Assembly (NCBI GenBank): GCA_030550025.1
Contig: JAUQQC010000002.1
Location: 130,356 to 194,355 of the forward strand
Reading direction: 5' to 3'
Source of the DNA: Acidobacteriota bacterium
GTDB taxonomy: Bacteria; Acidobacteriota; Blastocatellia; HR10
DNA length: 64,000 nucleotides
The notes under the pieces were generated by a model, which saw only the letters and a list, made by a program, of their open reading frames with translations, was not told the origin of the DNA and did no database searches. Both the position numbers and the translations under genes were made by a program. Positions within the stretch are counted from its first letter, which is position 1. Every line of letters starts with the position of its first letter. Below, piece by piece: positions 1-8,904 of the stretch.

Positions 1-129
1 GCGCCGCCACAGCTCGAAGCGATGGAGCAGAAAAGCCGCGGTGGACAGCAGGAGGCCGAGGATCAGCAGCAGGAACGTTCGACGCGAGCTTCGCCGAATC
101 GCCAGACGCGCTCTCCTTCCTCGGGCCAT
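1..129 (-). CDS. Membrane-anchored protein, N-terminal fragment (runs off window)
   Basis: The ATG lies one base after the purF stop codon (TGA-T-ATG), so translation is probably coupled to purF. Only 43 residues are in the window. They show an Arg-rich N-terminus (MARGRRARLAIRRSSRR) followed by one hydrophobic segment (TFLLLILGLLLSTAAFLL) and then HRFELWRR. This is a type II signal-anchor or uncleaved leader. The rest lies beyond base 1, so no function can be assigned. Confidence 0.6.
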   Translation of the reverse strand, partial: MARGRRARLAIRRSSRRTFLLLILGLLLSTAAFLLHRFELWRR

Positions 130-130
130 A

Positions 131-1576
131 TCAAGACCGTTCGGACGTGACGGCCGGACTCACCTCCGCCCCATGCCCCACGCAGCGAACGTTGCGCGGC
201 TCGTAGTCGGGGGCGATCTCCGTCGGATAGCGCCCCGTATAACAGGCCGTGCAATAGCGCGTATCGTCTGGATCCCCACAGGCTTCGAGCAGCGAGGCAT
301 AGCTCAGGTATCCGAGGCTATCGGCTCCCAGGAACTGACAGATCTCCTCGACGGACATTCGCGCGGCGATCAGCTCATCCTTGCGCGGCGTGTCAATGCC
401 ATAGTAGCACGGAGCGGTCGTCGGCGGACAACTGATGCGCATGTGAATCTCCCGCGCGCCCGCCGCGCGAATCATCTGCACGATCTCGCGGCTCGTGGTA
501 CCGCGCACGATCGAATCATCCACCAGCACAATGCGCCGGCCTTCGAGCAGCTCGCGCACGGGATTGAGCTTGACCTTCACCTGCAGGTTGCGGATCGCCG
601 CACGCGGTTCGATGAACGTGCGCCCGACATAGTGATTGCGAACCAGACCGAAGACCAAGGGGATCCCCGACTCCATCGAATATCCGATGGCCGCCGCCAC
701 GCCGGAATCAGGGACTGGGACGACGACATCGGCCGAAGCCGGATGCTCGCGCGCCAGCAGCCGTCCGAGCAAATAGCGCGATTGGCTCACGGGACGCCCG
801 AAGACGATGCTGTCCGGCCGGGAGAAATATACGTGCTCGAAGATGCACTGCGTCGGACGTTGTCGAGGGAAGGGGAAGAGCGAGCGCGCCCCCCGCTCAT
901 CCACGACGATCACTTCGCCCGGTTCCACATCGCGGAGCAGCGTGGCTCCGATCAGATCGAACGCGCAGCTCTCGGAGGCGAAGACCGTGGCCCCATTGAG
1001 CGTGCCCACAAGCAGCGGTCGAAAGCCGCGTGGATCGCGCACGGCGATCAACGCGCGCGGCGTCGCAAAGAGCATCGAATACGCGCCGTCCAGCCGCGCG
1101 AGGGCTTCGACGATCGCGCCCAGGAGATCGCGCGCACGCGCGCGCGCGATCAGATGCAACACGACCTCCGTATCGCTCGTGGATTGAAAGATCGCGCCCT
1201 CGCGTTCCAACTCCTCGCGCACGCGCAGCGCTCGCGGCATGTTCCCGTTGTGGCAGACGGCGATCTGTCCGCCATGGAAGCTGACGACCATCGGCTGCGC
1301 TTCGCGTACGCTCACTTCGCCCGTCGTCGAGTAGCGCACATGGCCGATGGCCAAGCGCCCCCGCAGCCCAGCGAACGTCTCCTCGCGGAAGACCTCGCTC
1401 ACATGTCCCAAGCCGCGAACGACGTGCAGACGTTCGCCATCGGAGGTCGCGATGCCGGCCGATTCCTGTCCACGGTGCTGCAGGGCGTAGAGCCCGTAGT
1501 AGGTCAAACGCGCCGCTTCCTCGTGGTCGTAGATGCCAAAGACGCCGCAGGCTTCGCGGAGCTTCTCTTCGTTCAT
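131..1576 (-). CDS. purF: Amidophosphoribosyltransferase PurF
   Basis: First committed step of purine synthesis: PRPP plus glutamine to phosphoribosylamine, in the cytoplasm. The 481-residue protein has a short N-terminal propeptide (MNEEKLREA) before CGVFGI, so Cys10 would be the class II amidotransferase nucleophile once the propeptide is removed. The PRPP-binding loop is VLVDDSIVRGTTS. Cysteines in RPTQCIFEH, RISCPPTTAPC and the pair YCTAC match the [4Fe-4S] ligands of the Bacillus-type enzyme rather than the cluster-free E. coli type. It has its own promoter and lies downstream of a glycosyltransferase gene. The membrane protein gene at 1-129 follows it with a one-base gap. Confidence 0.97.
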   Translation of the reverse strand: MNEEKLREACGVFGIYDHEEAARLTYYGLYALQHRGQESAGIATSDGERLHVVRGLGHVSEVFREETFAGLRGRLAIGHVRYSTTGEVSVREAQPMVVSFHGGQIAVCHNGNMPRALRVREELEREGAIFQSTSDTEVVLHLIARARARDLLGAIVEALARLDGAYSMLFATPRALIAVRDPRGFRPLLVGTLNGATVFASESCAFDLIGATLLRDVEPGEVIVVDERGARSLFPFPRQRPTQCIFEHVYFSRPDSIVFGRPVSQSRYLLGRLLAREHPASADVVVPVPDSGVAAAIGYSMESGIPLVFGLVRNHYVGRTFIEPRAAIRNLQVKVKLNPVRELLEGRRIVLVDDSIVRGTTSREIVQMIRAAGAREIHMRISCPPTTAPCYYGIDTPRKDELIAARMSVEEICQFLGADSLGYLSYASLLEACGDPDDTRYCTACYTGRYPTEIAPDYEPRNVRCVGHGAEVSPAVTSERS

Positions 1577-1602
1577 GGCTGATCCGCCTTCGTAACGGCT
1601 TG

Positions 1603-1631
1603 CTTTTACTGCACGCCGTCGGAAAAGTCAA
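1603..1631 (-). promoter_or_regulatory. Sigma-70-type promoter for purF
   Basis: Read on the minus strand, TTGACT (1631-1626) and TAAAAG (1608-1603) are separated by 17 bp, about 27 bases upstream of the purF ATG at 1576. The -35 matches consensus at 5 of 6 positions and the -10 at 4 of 6. It implies that purF can be transcribed independently of the glycosyltransferase genes upstream. Confidence 0.5.
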
Positions 1632-1637
1632 TGGCGC

Positions 1638-2762
1638 CTATGACAGTGAGCCCTGGCGCGCGGCTTCTTCTGAAGAGCCTCCGCGTTGCCCGCACTGTCG
1701 AATCGCTCGCTGAAGGACGTCGGCGTGCGCGGCGACGCGATACCGCTGCACGGCCGCTTCGCGCGCCGCGCGCCCCATTCGCTGTCGCAATTGCGGATCC
1801 TCCAAAAGCGCGCGCAGGCGATCATACCATTCTTCCGGAGAACGGACGAGAAATCCCGTGATGCCATCCTCGATGATCTCCGCGACGGCACCGACGGCCG
1901 AAGCGACCGTCGGAATGCCCACGGCCATGTACTGGATCGCCTTCAAGCCGGATTTCCCCACCGCCCATTCGTCCTCGATGAGAGGATAGAGGCCGATGTC
2001 CAGGGAACGAAAGTCTTCGATCTCGCGCGCCAAGGCCCATCGCCGATTCTCCACTTCGACCGTGCGCAAGCGAACGGGTTCCGCCCCGCCAACGACGAGC
2101 AGGCGAAACGTGAACCATCGCCCCAATTCTTCGAGCACGGGCAGAATCGCCTTCAGATAGCGAAACGTCGAATGGCTCCCGATCCATCCGAGCACCGGGG
2201 GATCCGAGGGCTTCGCTTTTGGCGTGAACCGATCGGTGTCCACAATGGTCGGCAGCAGAACGACCGATTTCCCTCGCGCGCGCACATAGTCGGCAATGTG
2301 CCGATTCCCGGCGATGACGACGCTGGCCCACGCGATGAGCCGATCGGTCTTGCCGAACCATTTGAGCGGCCCCACCCATCGCCCGTAGGTGGGGCTCACA
2401 TAGGGCACGAATGTCGCATCGTCCAGATCCAGGAGCATCGGCTTGCGCAAGCCTCGGACGATGAGCCATTCCAAGAGTGGCGGACCAAGAGGAGCAATCT
2501 CGCGTTGAATCCACACGACGTCGGCGCTCGCGGCGCGAACGAGTATGCGCGGACTTCGCAGCAGAGCGATCAGCAGCCCCGCGACTTTTTTCTTCCAATG
2601 TCCCCGTTCGTAGAGGATGGCGAAGACGTCACCGGAGAGGAACGTCTGCAACTCCACGTCTATGCCGCAAGCCGCAAGCCACGCCTCGTATTGGGCGACG
2701 CGATAGCGGGTCGCCGCCGCTTCGATCGGATAAGGGGCGAGCGCGAGCACTCGAAGACGCAT
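1638..2762 (-). CDS. GT4-type glycosyltransferase
   Basis: About 374 residues with the two Rossmann-like domains of GT-B family 4 enzymes. The N-terminal half has VLALAPYPIEAAATRYR and the acidic LLDLDDATF. The C-terminal half has the nucleotide-sugar region VLGWIGSHST and the family-typical Glu region near KAIQYMAVGIPTVASAVGA. It is probably cytoplasmic and acts on a lipid-linked or polysaccharide acceptor; donor and acceptor cannot be read from sequence. I chose ATG 2762 because the longer reading uses GTG 2774, directly after the upstream stop, and adds only four residues. It is the last of three closely packed glycan genes (asnB, GT-C, this). Confidence 0.85.
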   Translation of the reverse strand: MRLRVLALAPYPIEAAATRYRVAQYEAWLAACGIDVELQTFLSGDVFAILYERGHWKKKVAGLLIALLRSPRILVRAASADVVWIQREIAPLGPPLLEWLIVRGLRKPMLLDLDDATFVPYVSPTYGRWVGPLKWFGKTDRLIAWASVVIAGNRHIADYVRARGKSVVLLPTIVDTDRFTPKAKPSDPPVLGWIGSHSTFRYLKAILPVLEELGRWFTFRLLVVGGAEPVRLRTVEVENRRWALAREIEDFRSLDIGLYPLIEDEWAVGKSGLKAIQYMAVGIPTVASAVGAVAEIIEDGITGFLVRSPEEWYDRLRALLEDPQLRQRMGRAAREAAVQRYRVAAHADVLQRAIRQCGQRGGSSEEAARQGSLS

Positions 2763-2774
2763 AGAGCTGCACAC

Positions 2775-4022
2775 TCACGAGATCGGCTTGGCGAGCGACG
2801 GCGCGGGGGGCCGGCTCGTCTTCGGCGCCCACGAGGCGGCACCCCTCTGCCGTTGCCAACCGGCGACGACGAAGATGAAGAGGAGGACGAGAATTTGCGC
2901 GCGCTGCCGATAGGCCGTGCCCACATTCCCTTGAAAGAGCGCGTAAACGAGCGTCAGACTGCCCACGAAGAGGAGGATCGCAAAGGTGTTCGCCAGCCGT
3001 TGCCGCACGGCGAGGGCGATTCCTCGCAAGAGCCACGGCAACATCCCCCACCAGAGCACCATCTCCGGCAGCGTGATGGCTTGACGCACGTTAGCGATGG
3101 ACCAGGGGAAGGGGGCCAAGAGCAGGTACACAAGCCCGATGGGGAGAAACCGCAACGCGCCCCCGAGCGTGGAGACGTCCACTTCCGGCTCATATCCCGA
3201 TTGCGCGAATCGCGCCAATTTCGTCCGCGACATGTGGATCTGTTCGAGTACGCTCTCGATCGAGAGCGTCTGAAGTTCGCGCTCCAGAAGCCCCAGGCTG
3301 TTGAGGGCGAGCAAAAAGACAAAGGCTAAGACGGCGTGTACGAAGAGCCCCACCACAGGGCCGCGTTTATGCCCCACGAAGGAGAGGAGCGCCGAGAACG
3401 CCACGATGTAAAAGACATAGTTGCGCAGCGAGTGAAGTGGCAAAAGGGCCAGGAAGAAAAGAGCGAGCCACGGGAGAGAGAACCGCTGATGCAGGACGAG
3501 GACGGCGTAAAGGGAGAGCAGCGTGCAGAAGATCACGAGCGCATCCTTCAGGAGCTGCGCCGACCAAAGGACGAGCGAGGGGAAGCACGCCGTCAACAGC
3601 GCCGCGCCTCGCGCCACGCGCCGGTCGAAGGTCAAGGTAGCGATCCTGTAGATGAGGATGGCATGCAGAGCCCCGATCGCGCAGTTGACGAGGACGACGA
3701 GAAAGGGCGCGCGTCCGAATACGAAGTAAAAGGCGGCGACGACGTAGAAGTAGCCGGGCTGACTGGCCGGACGCACCGGGAAGGCCGTCTCGCCTGCCCA
3801 ATAGCGAGCGATCGCCCATCCCACCCAATCGTACGTCCCCGCATCGCCGCCGAAGAAGCTCTCCAGATCCAAAAGCGCGATGAATGACGCGACGGCCACG
3901 CGCAGAGCGAGCCCCAGGAGGAAGACGCGTTGCAGGAACCGACGTTCCTCTGCGCGTCCTTCGACGGAGAAGTCGGAAGTAGCAAACGTCGTCTTCACCA
4001 CCTCGGGCATCTCGGCCCTCAT
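2775..4022 (-). CDS. Polytopic membrane glycosyltransferase, GT-C/GT39-like
   Basis: The 415 residues contain roughly ten hydrophobic helices. The first predicted outer loop carries acidic residues in FFGGDAGTYDWVGWA, the place where GT-C enzymes (ArnT/PMT-like) keep their catalytic Asp. Such proteins move a sugar from a polyprenyl-phosphate donor to an extracytoplasmic acceptor. Its start overlaps the asnB stop by four bases (ATGA), so the two are translationally coupled, and the GT4 gene follows at once. Gene neighbourhoods of asnB-like amidotransferase plus glycosyltransferases are common in exopolysaccharide loci, but no exosortase is visible here. The exact acceptor is unknown. Confidence 0.75.
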   Translation of the reverse strand: MRAEMPEVVKTTFATSDFSVEGRAEERRFLQRVFLLGLALRVAVASFIALLDLESFFGGDAGTYDWVGWAIARYWAGETAFPVRPASQPGYFYVVAAFYFVFGRAPFLVVLVNCAIGALHAILIYRIATLTFDRRVARGAALLTACFPSLVLWSAQLLKDALVIFCTLLSLYAVLVLHQRFSLPWLALFFLALLPLHSLRNYVFYIVAFSALLSFVGHKRGPVVGLFVHAVLAFVFLLALNSLGLLERELQTLSIESVLEQIHMSRTKLARFAQSGYEPEVDVSTLGGALRFLPIGLVYLLLAPFPWSIANVRQAITLPEMVLWWGMLPWLLRGIALAVRQRLANTFAILLFVGSLTLVYALFQGNVGTAYRQRAQILVLLFIFVVAGWQRQRGAASWAPKTSRPPAPSLAKPIS

Positions 4023-5935
4023 GAGAGCAAGCGAGTGCTTGAAGCTCGTCCATCAATGAACTCTCGGAACCACAGCTCGAGTATGAGCAAGGTCCAGAGC
4101 AAGGGCGAGACGTCCGCGCGCCCCTCCAGATGCGCGTCCACGAGCGCGCGTACTCCCTCCGGGCGAAAGAGCCCACGCGCGAGCGCTCGCTCCGAAAGCA
4201 GCAACTCACGCGCGAAGTCGCGCAGTTCCCGGCGCAACCATCGCCCGATGGGGACGCCGAATCCCTGCTTGCGCCGCGCGAGCGTCTCCGGCGGCAAGAT
4301 CCCCCGCATGGCGCGCCGCAAGAGATACTTGCCCTGACCGCGCCTCAGCTTGTACGCGTCCGGCATGCGCGCTTCCCACTCCAGCAGCTCGTGGTCGAGC
4401 AATGGGGCGCGCGCTTCGAGCCCATGCGCCATCGTCGCGATATCCACTTTCACGAGCAGATCATCGGGCAAGTACATGCATATGTCCGCGCGAAGGAGTG
4501 CGTCCAAAAGCGTTCCTTCCCTTTCCAGATGTCGCTCCAGGAGCCATTCCGGACGAAACCCGGTCGCGAGCGCGCGGAAGGCCTCGCTGTAGAGCTTCTG
4601 CCGCACGTCCTCATCGCACACGCTCATCCACCGTGCATAGCGTTTCGAAGGCGGCAGCGAAGCCGCGCGCAGGAAGCGTTCGGCGCGCTTCCACAGGCGG
4701 CGATCCGAGAGCCATCGCCCGAAGACGGGCGTCGCCAGATGGTGGCCGAGCGTGAACGCGCGGCCCAGCAGAGTCCACAGTGCGGACGGCAATCGCCCGG
4801 CCCACAGCATCGCGCGATAACGATCGTAGCCCGCCAATCCTTCGTCCCCCCCATCGCCCGTCAACGCGACCGTGATCCAAGCGCGCGCGAGCTTCGCCAG
4901 GTAGTAGGTGGGAATCGCCGACGCATCCGCGAACGGTTCGCCGTAGCGTCGGATGAGCTGCGGGAGGATCTCCACGACATCCGGTCGGATGATGAACTCG
5001 TGGTGTTCCGTCGCGAAGTGGCGCGCGACGCGTCGCGCGTGTTCCCGCTCGTCGTAGCCGGCTTCGTCGAACCCGATGGTGAAGGTCTTCACCGGAGCCG
5101 AGCTGGCCTCGCTCATGAGGGCGACGACGGTCGAGGAATCGAGCCCACCGCTCAAGAAGGCACCCAGAGGGACGTCACTGCGCATGCGGAGGCGCACCGA
5201 GTGACGCGCGCGCGCGAGCCATTCTTGAACGGCGTCCTCTTCGCTCACCACCAGCTTAGGGGAAAACGCCAACGTCCAATAGGGTGCGATGGCGATCTCT
5301 CCCGCGCGCCAGAGAAGCCGATGCCCCGGCTCCAGCTTCCGAATCGCGCGAAAGGCCGTGAGGGGCGCCGGGATGTATGAGAGCGCGAGATAGGCGTGTA
5401 TGGCCTCCCAGTTGATCTCGCGCGAGACGGCCGGATGTTCCAGGAGCGCCTCCAACTCCGAGGCGAAGATCAATTCCCCATTGGCGAGGGCGTAAAGCAG
5501 CGGCTTCTCCCCCACGCGATCGCGCGCCAGGAGCAACTGCTGCTGTTCCTCGTCCCACAGCGCGAAGGCGAACATGCCGCGAAGTCGCGCCAAACTCTCC
5601 AAGCCATACTGCTCGTAAGCGTGGAGGATGACCTCCGTGTCGCTCTCTGTTGCGAACCGATGACCGAGCGTTTCCAATTCCCGACGCAGCTCGCGGTAAT
5701 TGTAGATCTCTCCGTTGTGGACGATCCAGATCGTCCCACGTTCGTTCGAGATTGGCTGATGGCCGCCTTCGGGATCGATGACGCGCAAGCGGCGCACGCC
5801 CAAGCCCACGCCGGTCGTGCGGAAGTATCCTTCTTCATCCGGCCCGCGATGCGCGAGCCGATCGCACATCCGATGCAGCGTGTCTTGATCGGGAAGCGCG
5901 CCACGCGCATTCACGATTCCGGCGATTCCGCACAT
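4019..5935 (-). CDS. asnB: Asparagine synthase (glutamine-hydrolysing) family protein
   Basis: The 638 residues combine an N-terminal class II glutaminase domain, with nucleophile Cys2 (MCGIAGI) and HRGPDEEGYF, and a C-terminal ATP-pyrophosphatase domain with the PP-loop SGGLDSSTV. The start is fixed by the need for Cys at position 2; it lies 25 bases inside the 3' end of dxr. The family makes asparagine from aspartate, but relatives of this length inside glycan clusters amidate sugars or cell-surface carboxylates. The two glycosyltransferase genes directly downstream make the second role plausible. Fold assignment is firm; the substrate is not. Confidence 0.9.
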   Translation of the reverse strand: MCGIAGIVNARGALPDQDTLHRMCDRLAHRGPDEEGYFRTTGVGLGVRRLRVIDPEGGHQPISNERGTIWIVHNGEIYNYRELRRELETLGHRFATESDTEVILHAYEQYGLESLARLRGMFAFALWDEEQQQLLLARDRVGEKPLLYALANGELIFASELEALLEHPAVSREINWEAIHAYLALSYIPAPLTAFRAIRKLEPGHRLLWRAGEIAIAPYWTLAFSPKLVVSEEDAVQEWLARARHSVRLRMRSDVPLGAFLSGGLDSSTVVALMSEASSAPVKTFTIGFDEAGYDEREHARRVARHFATEHHEFIIRPDVVEILPQLIRRYGEPFADASAIPTYYLAKLARAWITVALTGDGGDEGLAGYDRYRAMLWAGRLPSALWTLLGRAFTLGHHLATPVFGRWLSDRRLWKRAERFLRAASLPPSKRYARWMSVCDEDVRQKLYSEAFRALATGFRPEWLLERHLEREGTLLDALLRADICMYLPDDLLVKVDIATMAHGLEARAPLLDHELLEWEARMPDAYKLRRGQGKYLLRRAMRGILPPETLARRKQGFGVPIGRWLRRELRDFARELLLSERALARGLFRPEGVRALVDAHLEGRADVSPLLWTLLILELWFREFIDGRASSTRLLS

Positions 5936-7098
5936 ATCAGGGAAGTGACCACCTCGTGAGCGCGCGCGCGAGCCCAGGCGTCTGCCCGGAGGACGTCCTC
6001 GATCTCGCGCGGCTCTTCCGGCTCATGGTCGTGCATCACACGCTCGATCACGGTGGCGATGGCAGGGAAGGGAAGACGATGCTCCAGGAAGGCAGCGACG
6101 GCTACTTCATTCGCCGCGTTGAGGACAGCGGGCATCGTCCCTCCGCGCCGCAGAGCTTCGTAAGCCAACCGCACGCAGGGGAAGCGCTCCAGATCCGGCG
6201 GATGAAACTCCAAATGAAGCGCCGGAGAGAAATCCAGTCGCGGCAGCGGCGTCGGCCGCCGATCCGGATAGGTGAGGGCATATTGGATGGCATATCGCAT
6301 GTCGGTCGGTCCCAACTGCGCGAGGATCGAGCCGTCCACCAATTCGATCATCGAGTGCACGACCGATTGGGGGTGGATGAGAATATCGATCTGCTCCGGA
6401 GCGACGCCGAACAACCAGTGCGCTTCGATGACCTCCAATCCCTTGTTCATGAGCGTCGCCGAATCAACGGTGATCTTCGGCCCCATGCGCCAGGTCGGGT
6501 GCTGCAACGCCTGTTCGGGGGTAACGCGCGCGAGTTCCGCCGCTGGCAATGTGCGGAACGGTCCCCCGGAAGCCGTCAGGATCAAGCGCGCCACGTCGCG
6601 ACGATTGACCCCTTGCAGACACTGATGCAAGGCATTATGCTCGCTATCTACGGGCAGGATCTCAGCGCCGGTCGCCGCTGCTTTCTCCGTCATCAACTGA
6701 CCGGCCATCACGAGCGTCTCCTTGTTGGCCAAGGCGACGCGTTTACCCTGTTCCAGCGCCCGATACGTGGGTAGCAAGCCCACGGCCCCGACCGTCGCTA
6801 CAAGCACAATGTCCACATCCGGAGCCGTCGCGAGGGCGATGAGTCCTTCCGGCCCATGCTGGATATCAGGGAGCGCGCGCACGCCGCGTCGCTGCAACTC
6901 CGCACGCAATTGGGTAGCTCCTTCCGCCGTCGCGACCGAAACGAGACGGGGCGAGAACCGCTCGATCTGCTCGGCGAGTCGTGCGACGTTCCGCTGCGCC
7001 GCCAGACCGATCACGCGAAAGCCCTCCAACTGTTCCAGCAGCGAAAGCGCGCTGGTCCCAATCGAACCCGTCGAGCCTAAGATCGCGATCCGTTTCAT
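5911..7098 (-). CDS. dxr: 1-deoxy-D-xylulose-5-phosphate reductoisomerase
   Basis: Converts DXP to MEP with NADPH in the non-mevalonate isoprenoid pathway. The NADPH loop GSTGSIGTSALSLL lies at the N-terminus, and the active-site stretches LANKETLVMAG, PVDSEHNALHQ, ASGGPFRTLP and ITVDSATLMNKGLE are all intact. The reading frame stays open back to 7251, but homology begins at MKRIAILGSTG, so I place the start at 7098 (395 residues, the usual length). It follows cdsA and uppS, the classic uppS-cdsA-dxr order, supplying precursors for the undecaprenyl carrier. Its 3' end overlaps asnB by 25 bases. Confidence 0.96.
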   Translation of the reverse strand: MKRIAILGSTGSIGTSALSLLEQLEGFRVIGLAAQRNVARLAEQIERFSPRLVSVATAEGATQLRAELQRRGVRALPDIQHGPEGLIALATAPDVDIVLVATVGAVGLLPTYRALEQGKRVALANKETLVMAGQLMTEKAAATGAEILPVDSEHNALHQCLQGVNRRDVARLILTASGGPFRTLPAAELARVTPEQALQHPTWRMGPKITVDSATLMNKGLEVIEAHWLFGVAPEQIDILIHPQSVVHSMIELVDGSILAQLGPTDMRYAIQYALTYPDRRPTPLPRLDFSPALHLEFHPPDLERFPCVRLAYEALRRGGTMPAVLNAANEVAVAAFLEHRLPFPAIATVIERVMHDHEPEEPREIEDVLRADAWARARAHEVVTSLICAESPES

Positions 7099-7168
7099 CG
7101 TGCCATGTCTCAAAGGAGAGCTTCGGATCTGCCGAAGGGTCTGAATCCGCCCTAGGTCTCCGAACCCA

Positions 7169-7972
7169 TCATGATAGGAGAATCCGGCTGTAGATGTAAA
7201 TGATCGGCGCGTTGAAGAGGATGCTATCGGCCCGATCCAAAATCCCCCCATGGCCCGGGAGTAGTCGTCCCGCGTCTTTCACATTCGCGCCTCGTTTGAG
7301 CATAGATTCGATCAGGTCCCCGATCTGGCCGACCGCGTTCAGAACGAGCGCGAGGGCGAGGGCATGCCCGATGGGCAGATCGCGAAAGAACCAAAACTTC
7401 CCGCCCAGCGCCGCCACCCCGCTGCCGAGCATCCCCGCGATCGCCCCCTCGATCGTCTTGCCCGGACTTACGCGCGGCGCCAGCTTGCGCCGTCCAAGTG
7501 CACGCCCCACATAGTACGCCGCCGTATCCCCGGCGAAGATGACGAGGAAGAAGAGCGAGAGCAGTCGCGCGGCCGTCGGTGCGTCCACGCTCACCCGCAG
7601 TAGGATGAGGAAACCCAAAGCGACGGCGATGTAGAGTACACCGGTGACCGTCACCGCGCTCTCGATGAGCACGGTCTCAAAGCGCTCGGCCGTGAAGAGC
7701 GAGAGCGCGAGCGTGAGCGCCAGAAGCAGCAGTAAGCTCCCCACGATCAAGAAGGCGTTCTGTTGCTGAAACGCGAAGAGGATGACCACCGCGGTCGTAT
7801 ATCCGAGCCAGCGATCGGGGCGACAGCCGACCCGCTCGGCCAGCGCGTAGAATTCGCGAAGCCCAAGCAGCGTCCCGGCGACAACCCATCCGATCCAGTA
7901 GTACGGGTTCGAAGCCCACAACGCGAGGACGAAGAAGGGAAGCAAAACAAGAGCCGTCAGCACTCGCTTCAT
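7169..7972 (-). CDS. cdsA: Phosphatidate cytidylyltransferase
   Basis: Makes CDP-diacylglycerol from phosphatidate and CTP, an integral inner-membrane step feeding phospholipids (see pgsA in this window). Hydrophobic segments run throughout. The C-terminal CdsA signature is present in SMLKRGANVKDAG followed by LLPGHGGILDRADS. I chose ATG 7972 (MKRVLTALVLLPF) because GGAGGAGACGGAG precedes it; the frame extends to 8020, but that adds a hydrophilic 16-residue leader. It lies between uppS and dxr in one operon. Confidence 0.94.
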   Translation of the reverse strand: MKRVLTALVLLPFFVLALWASNPYYWIGWVVAGTLLGLREFYALAERVGCRPDRWLGYTTAVVILFAFQQQNAFLIVGSLLLLLALTLALSLFTAERFETVLIESAVTVTGVLYIAVALGFLILLRVSVDAPTAARLLSLFFLVIFAGDTAAYYVGRALGRRKLAPRVSPGKTIEGAIAGMLGSGVAALGGKFWFFRDLPIGHALALALVLNAVGQIGDLIESMLKRGANVKDAGRLLPGHGGILDRADSILFNAPIIYIYSRILLS

Positions 7973-8020
7973 CTCCGTCTCCTCCGGCGTCGTGTGGGGA
8001 ATTCGCCATACGGGGATCAC

Positions 8021-8818
8021 TCACGGAAGCGCGGCCGCTCCTAATCCTCCGTAGCGCCGCTCGCGCTTCTGATATTCGATCAATGCTTGGAAGAAGTGGG
8101 CCGGGCGAAAGTCGGGCCAGAGCGTCTCGGTCACATAGAGCTCCGTATATGCGATCTGCCAGAGCAAGAAATTGCTCACGCGCATTTCGCCGCTGGTGCG
8201 GATGAGGAGATCGGGGTCGGGTAGATCGGCCGTGTAGAGGTATTGCGCGATGAGCGCTTCGGTGATGGCTTCCGGAGGCAACTGGCGCTCGCGCGCCTCG
8301 CCATAAAGGCGACGGAAGGCATCTACCAACTCCGTGCGCCCGCTGTAGTTGAGAGCGACGACCAGATGCATCCGCGTGTTCATCGCCGTCTCCGCCATGA
8401 CGCGCCGCAGCTCCTCGCGGATTGCGGCGTCCAATCCCTCCCATCGCCCGATGACGCGCAAGCGAATGTCGTGGCGTTTGAGGGTCTCCACCTCTTTTCG
8501 CAGGAATTCCCGAAGCAAGCTCATGAGCGCCTCGATCTCCTCCTGTGGCCGCTTCCAGTTCTCCGTCGAGAAGGCATAGAGCGTCAGTACGGGAATGCCT
8601 AAGCGCGCCGCGGTCTCCACGATTCGACGCGCGGCTTTCGCTCCGGCTCGATGGCCGACGACGCGCGGTTTCTGTCGCCGCAGGGCCCACCGCCCATTCC
8701 CGTCCATGATGATGGCCACATGATGGGGGAGTCGCTCCGGGTGGATCTGCGTGAGGAGAAGCGCTTCGCGCGAGCCGGGTTTGATGAACCCCTCGAACCT
8801 CTTCTGCAAGTCTTCCAT
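8021..8818 (-). CDS. uppS: Isoprenyl transferase (undecaprenyl diphosphate synthase)
   Basis: cis-Prenyltransferase extending FPP with IPP to make the C55 lipid carrier for peptidoglycan and glycans. The 265 residues include the IPP/Mg site VAIIMDGNGRWALRR near residue 35 and the C-terminal RTSGEMRVSNFLLWQ, both diagnostic. In the 86-bp spacer upstream, a GGGGG/CCCCC inverted repeat (8830-8847, 8-base loop) lies directly before the GGAG ribosome-binding site. It could form a small leader hairpin. Confidence 0.96.
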   Translation of the reverse strand: MEDLQKRFEGFIKPGSREALLLTQIHPERLPHHVAIIMDGNGRWALRRQKPRVVGHRAGAKAARRIVETAARLGIPVLTLYAFSTENWKRPQEEIEALMSLLREFLRKEVETLKRHDIRLRVIGRWEGLDAAIREELRRVMAETAMNTRMHLVVALNYSGRTELVDAFRRLYGEARERQLPPEAITEALIAQYLYTADLPDPDLLIRTSGEMRVSNFLLWQIAYTELYVTETLWPDFRPAHFFQALIEYQKRERRYGGLGAAALP

Positions 8819-8904
8819 CGAACTGCTCCGGGGGCCTCTCCACCCCCATTGCTGAGCTTAACGGTGCGCGACCGTCCGCATCACCGACTCATCTCGGCTC
8901 AATC

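Noticed and set aside
41-1582. 513-residue open frame on the plus strand, antisense to purF
   Set aside because: purF on the minus strand has all expected motifs and its own promoter. The antisense frame is low-complexity (Arg, Ala, His-rich), as expected in GC-rich DNA.
1686-3329. 547-residue plus-strand frame opposite the GT4 and GT-C genes
   Set aside because: Opposite two genes with family motifs; composition biased to Arg, Pro and Asp.
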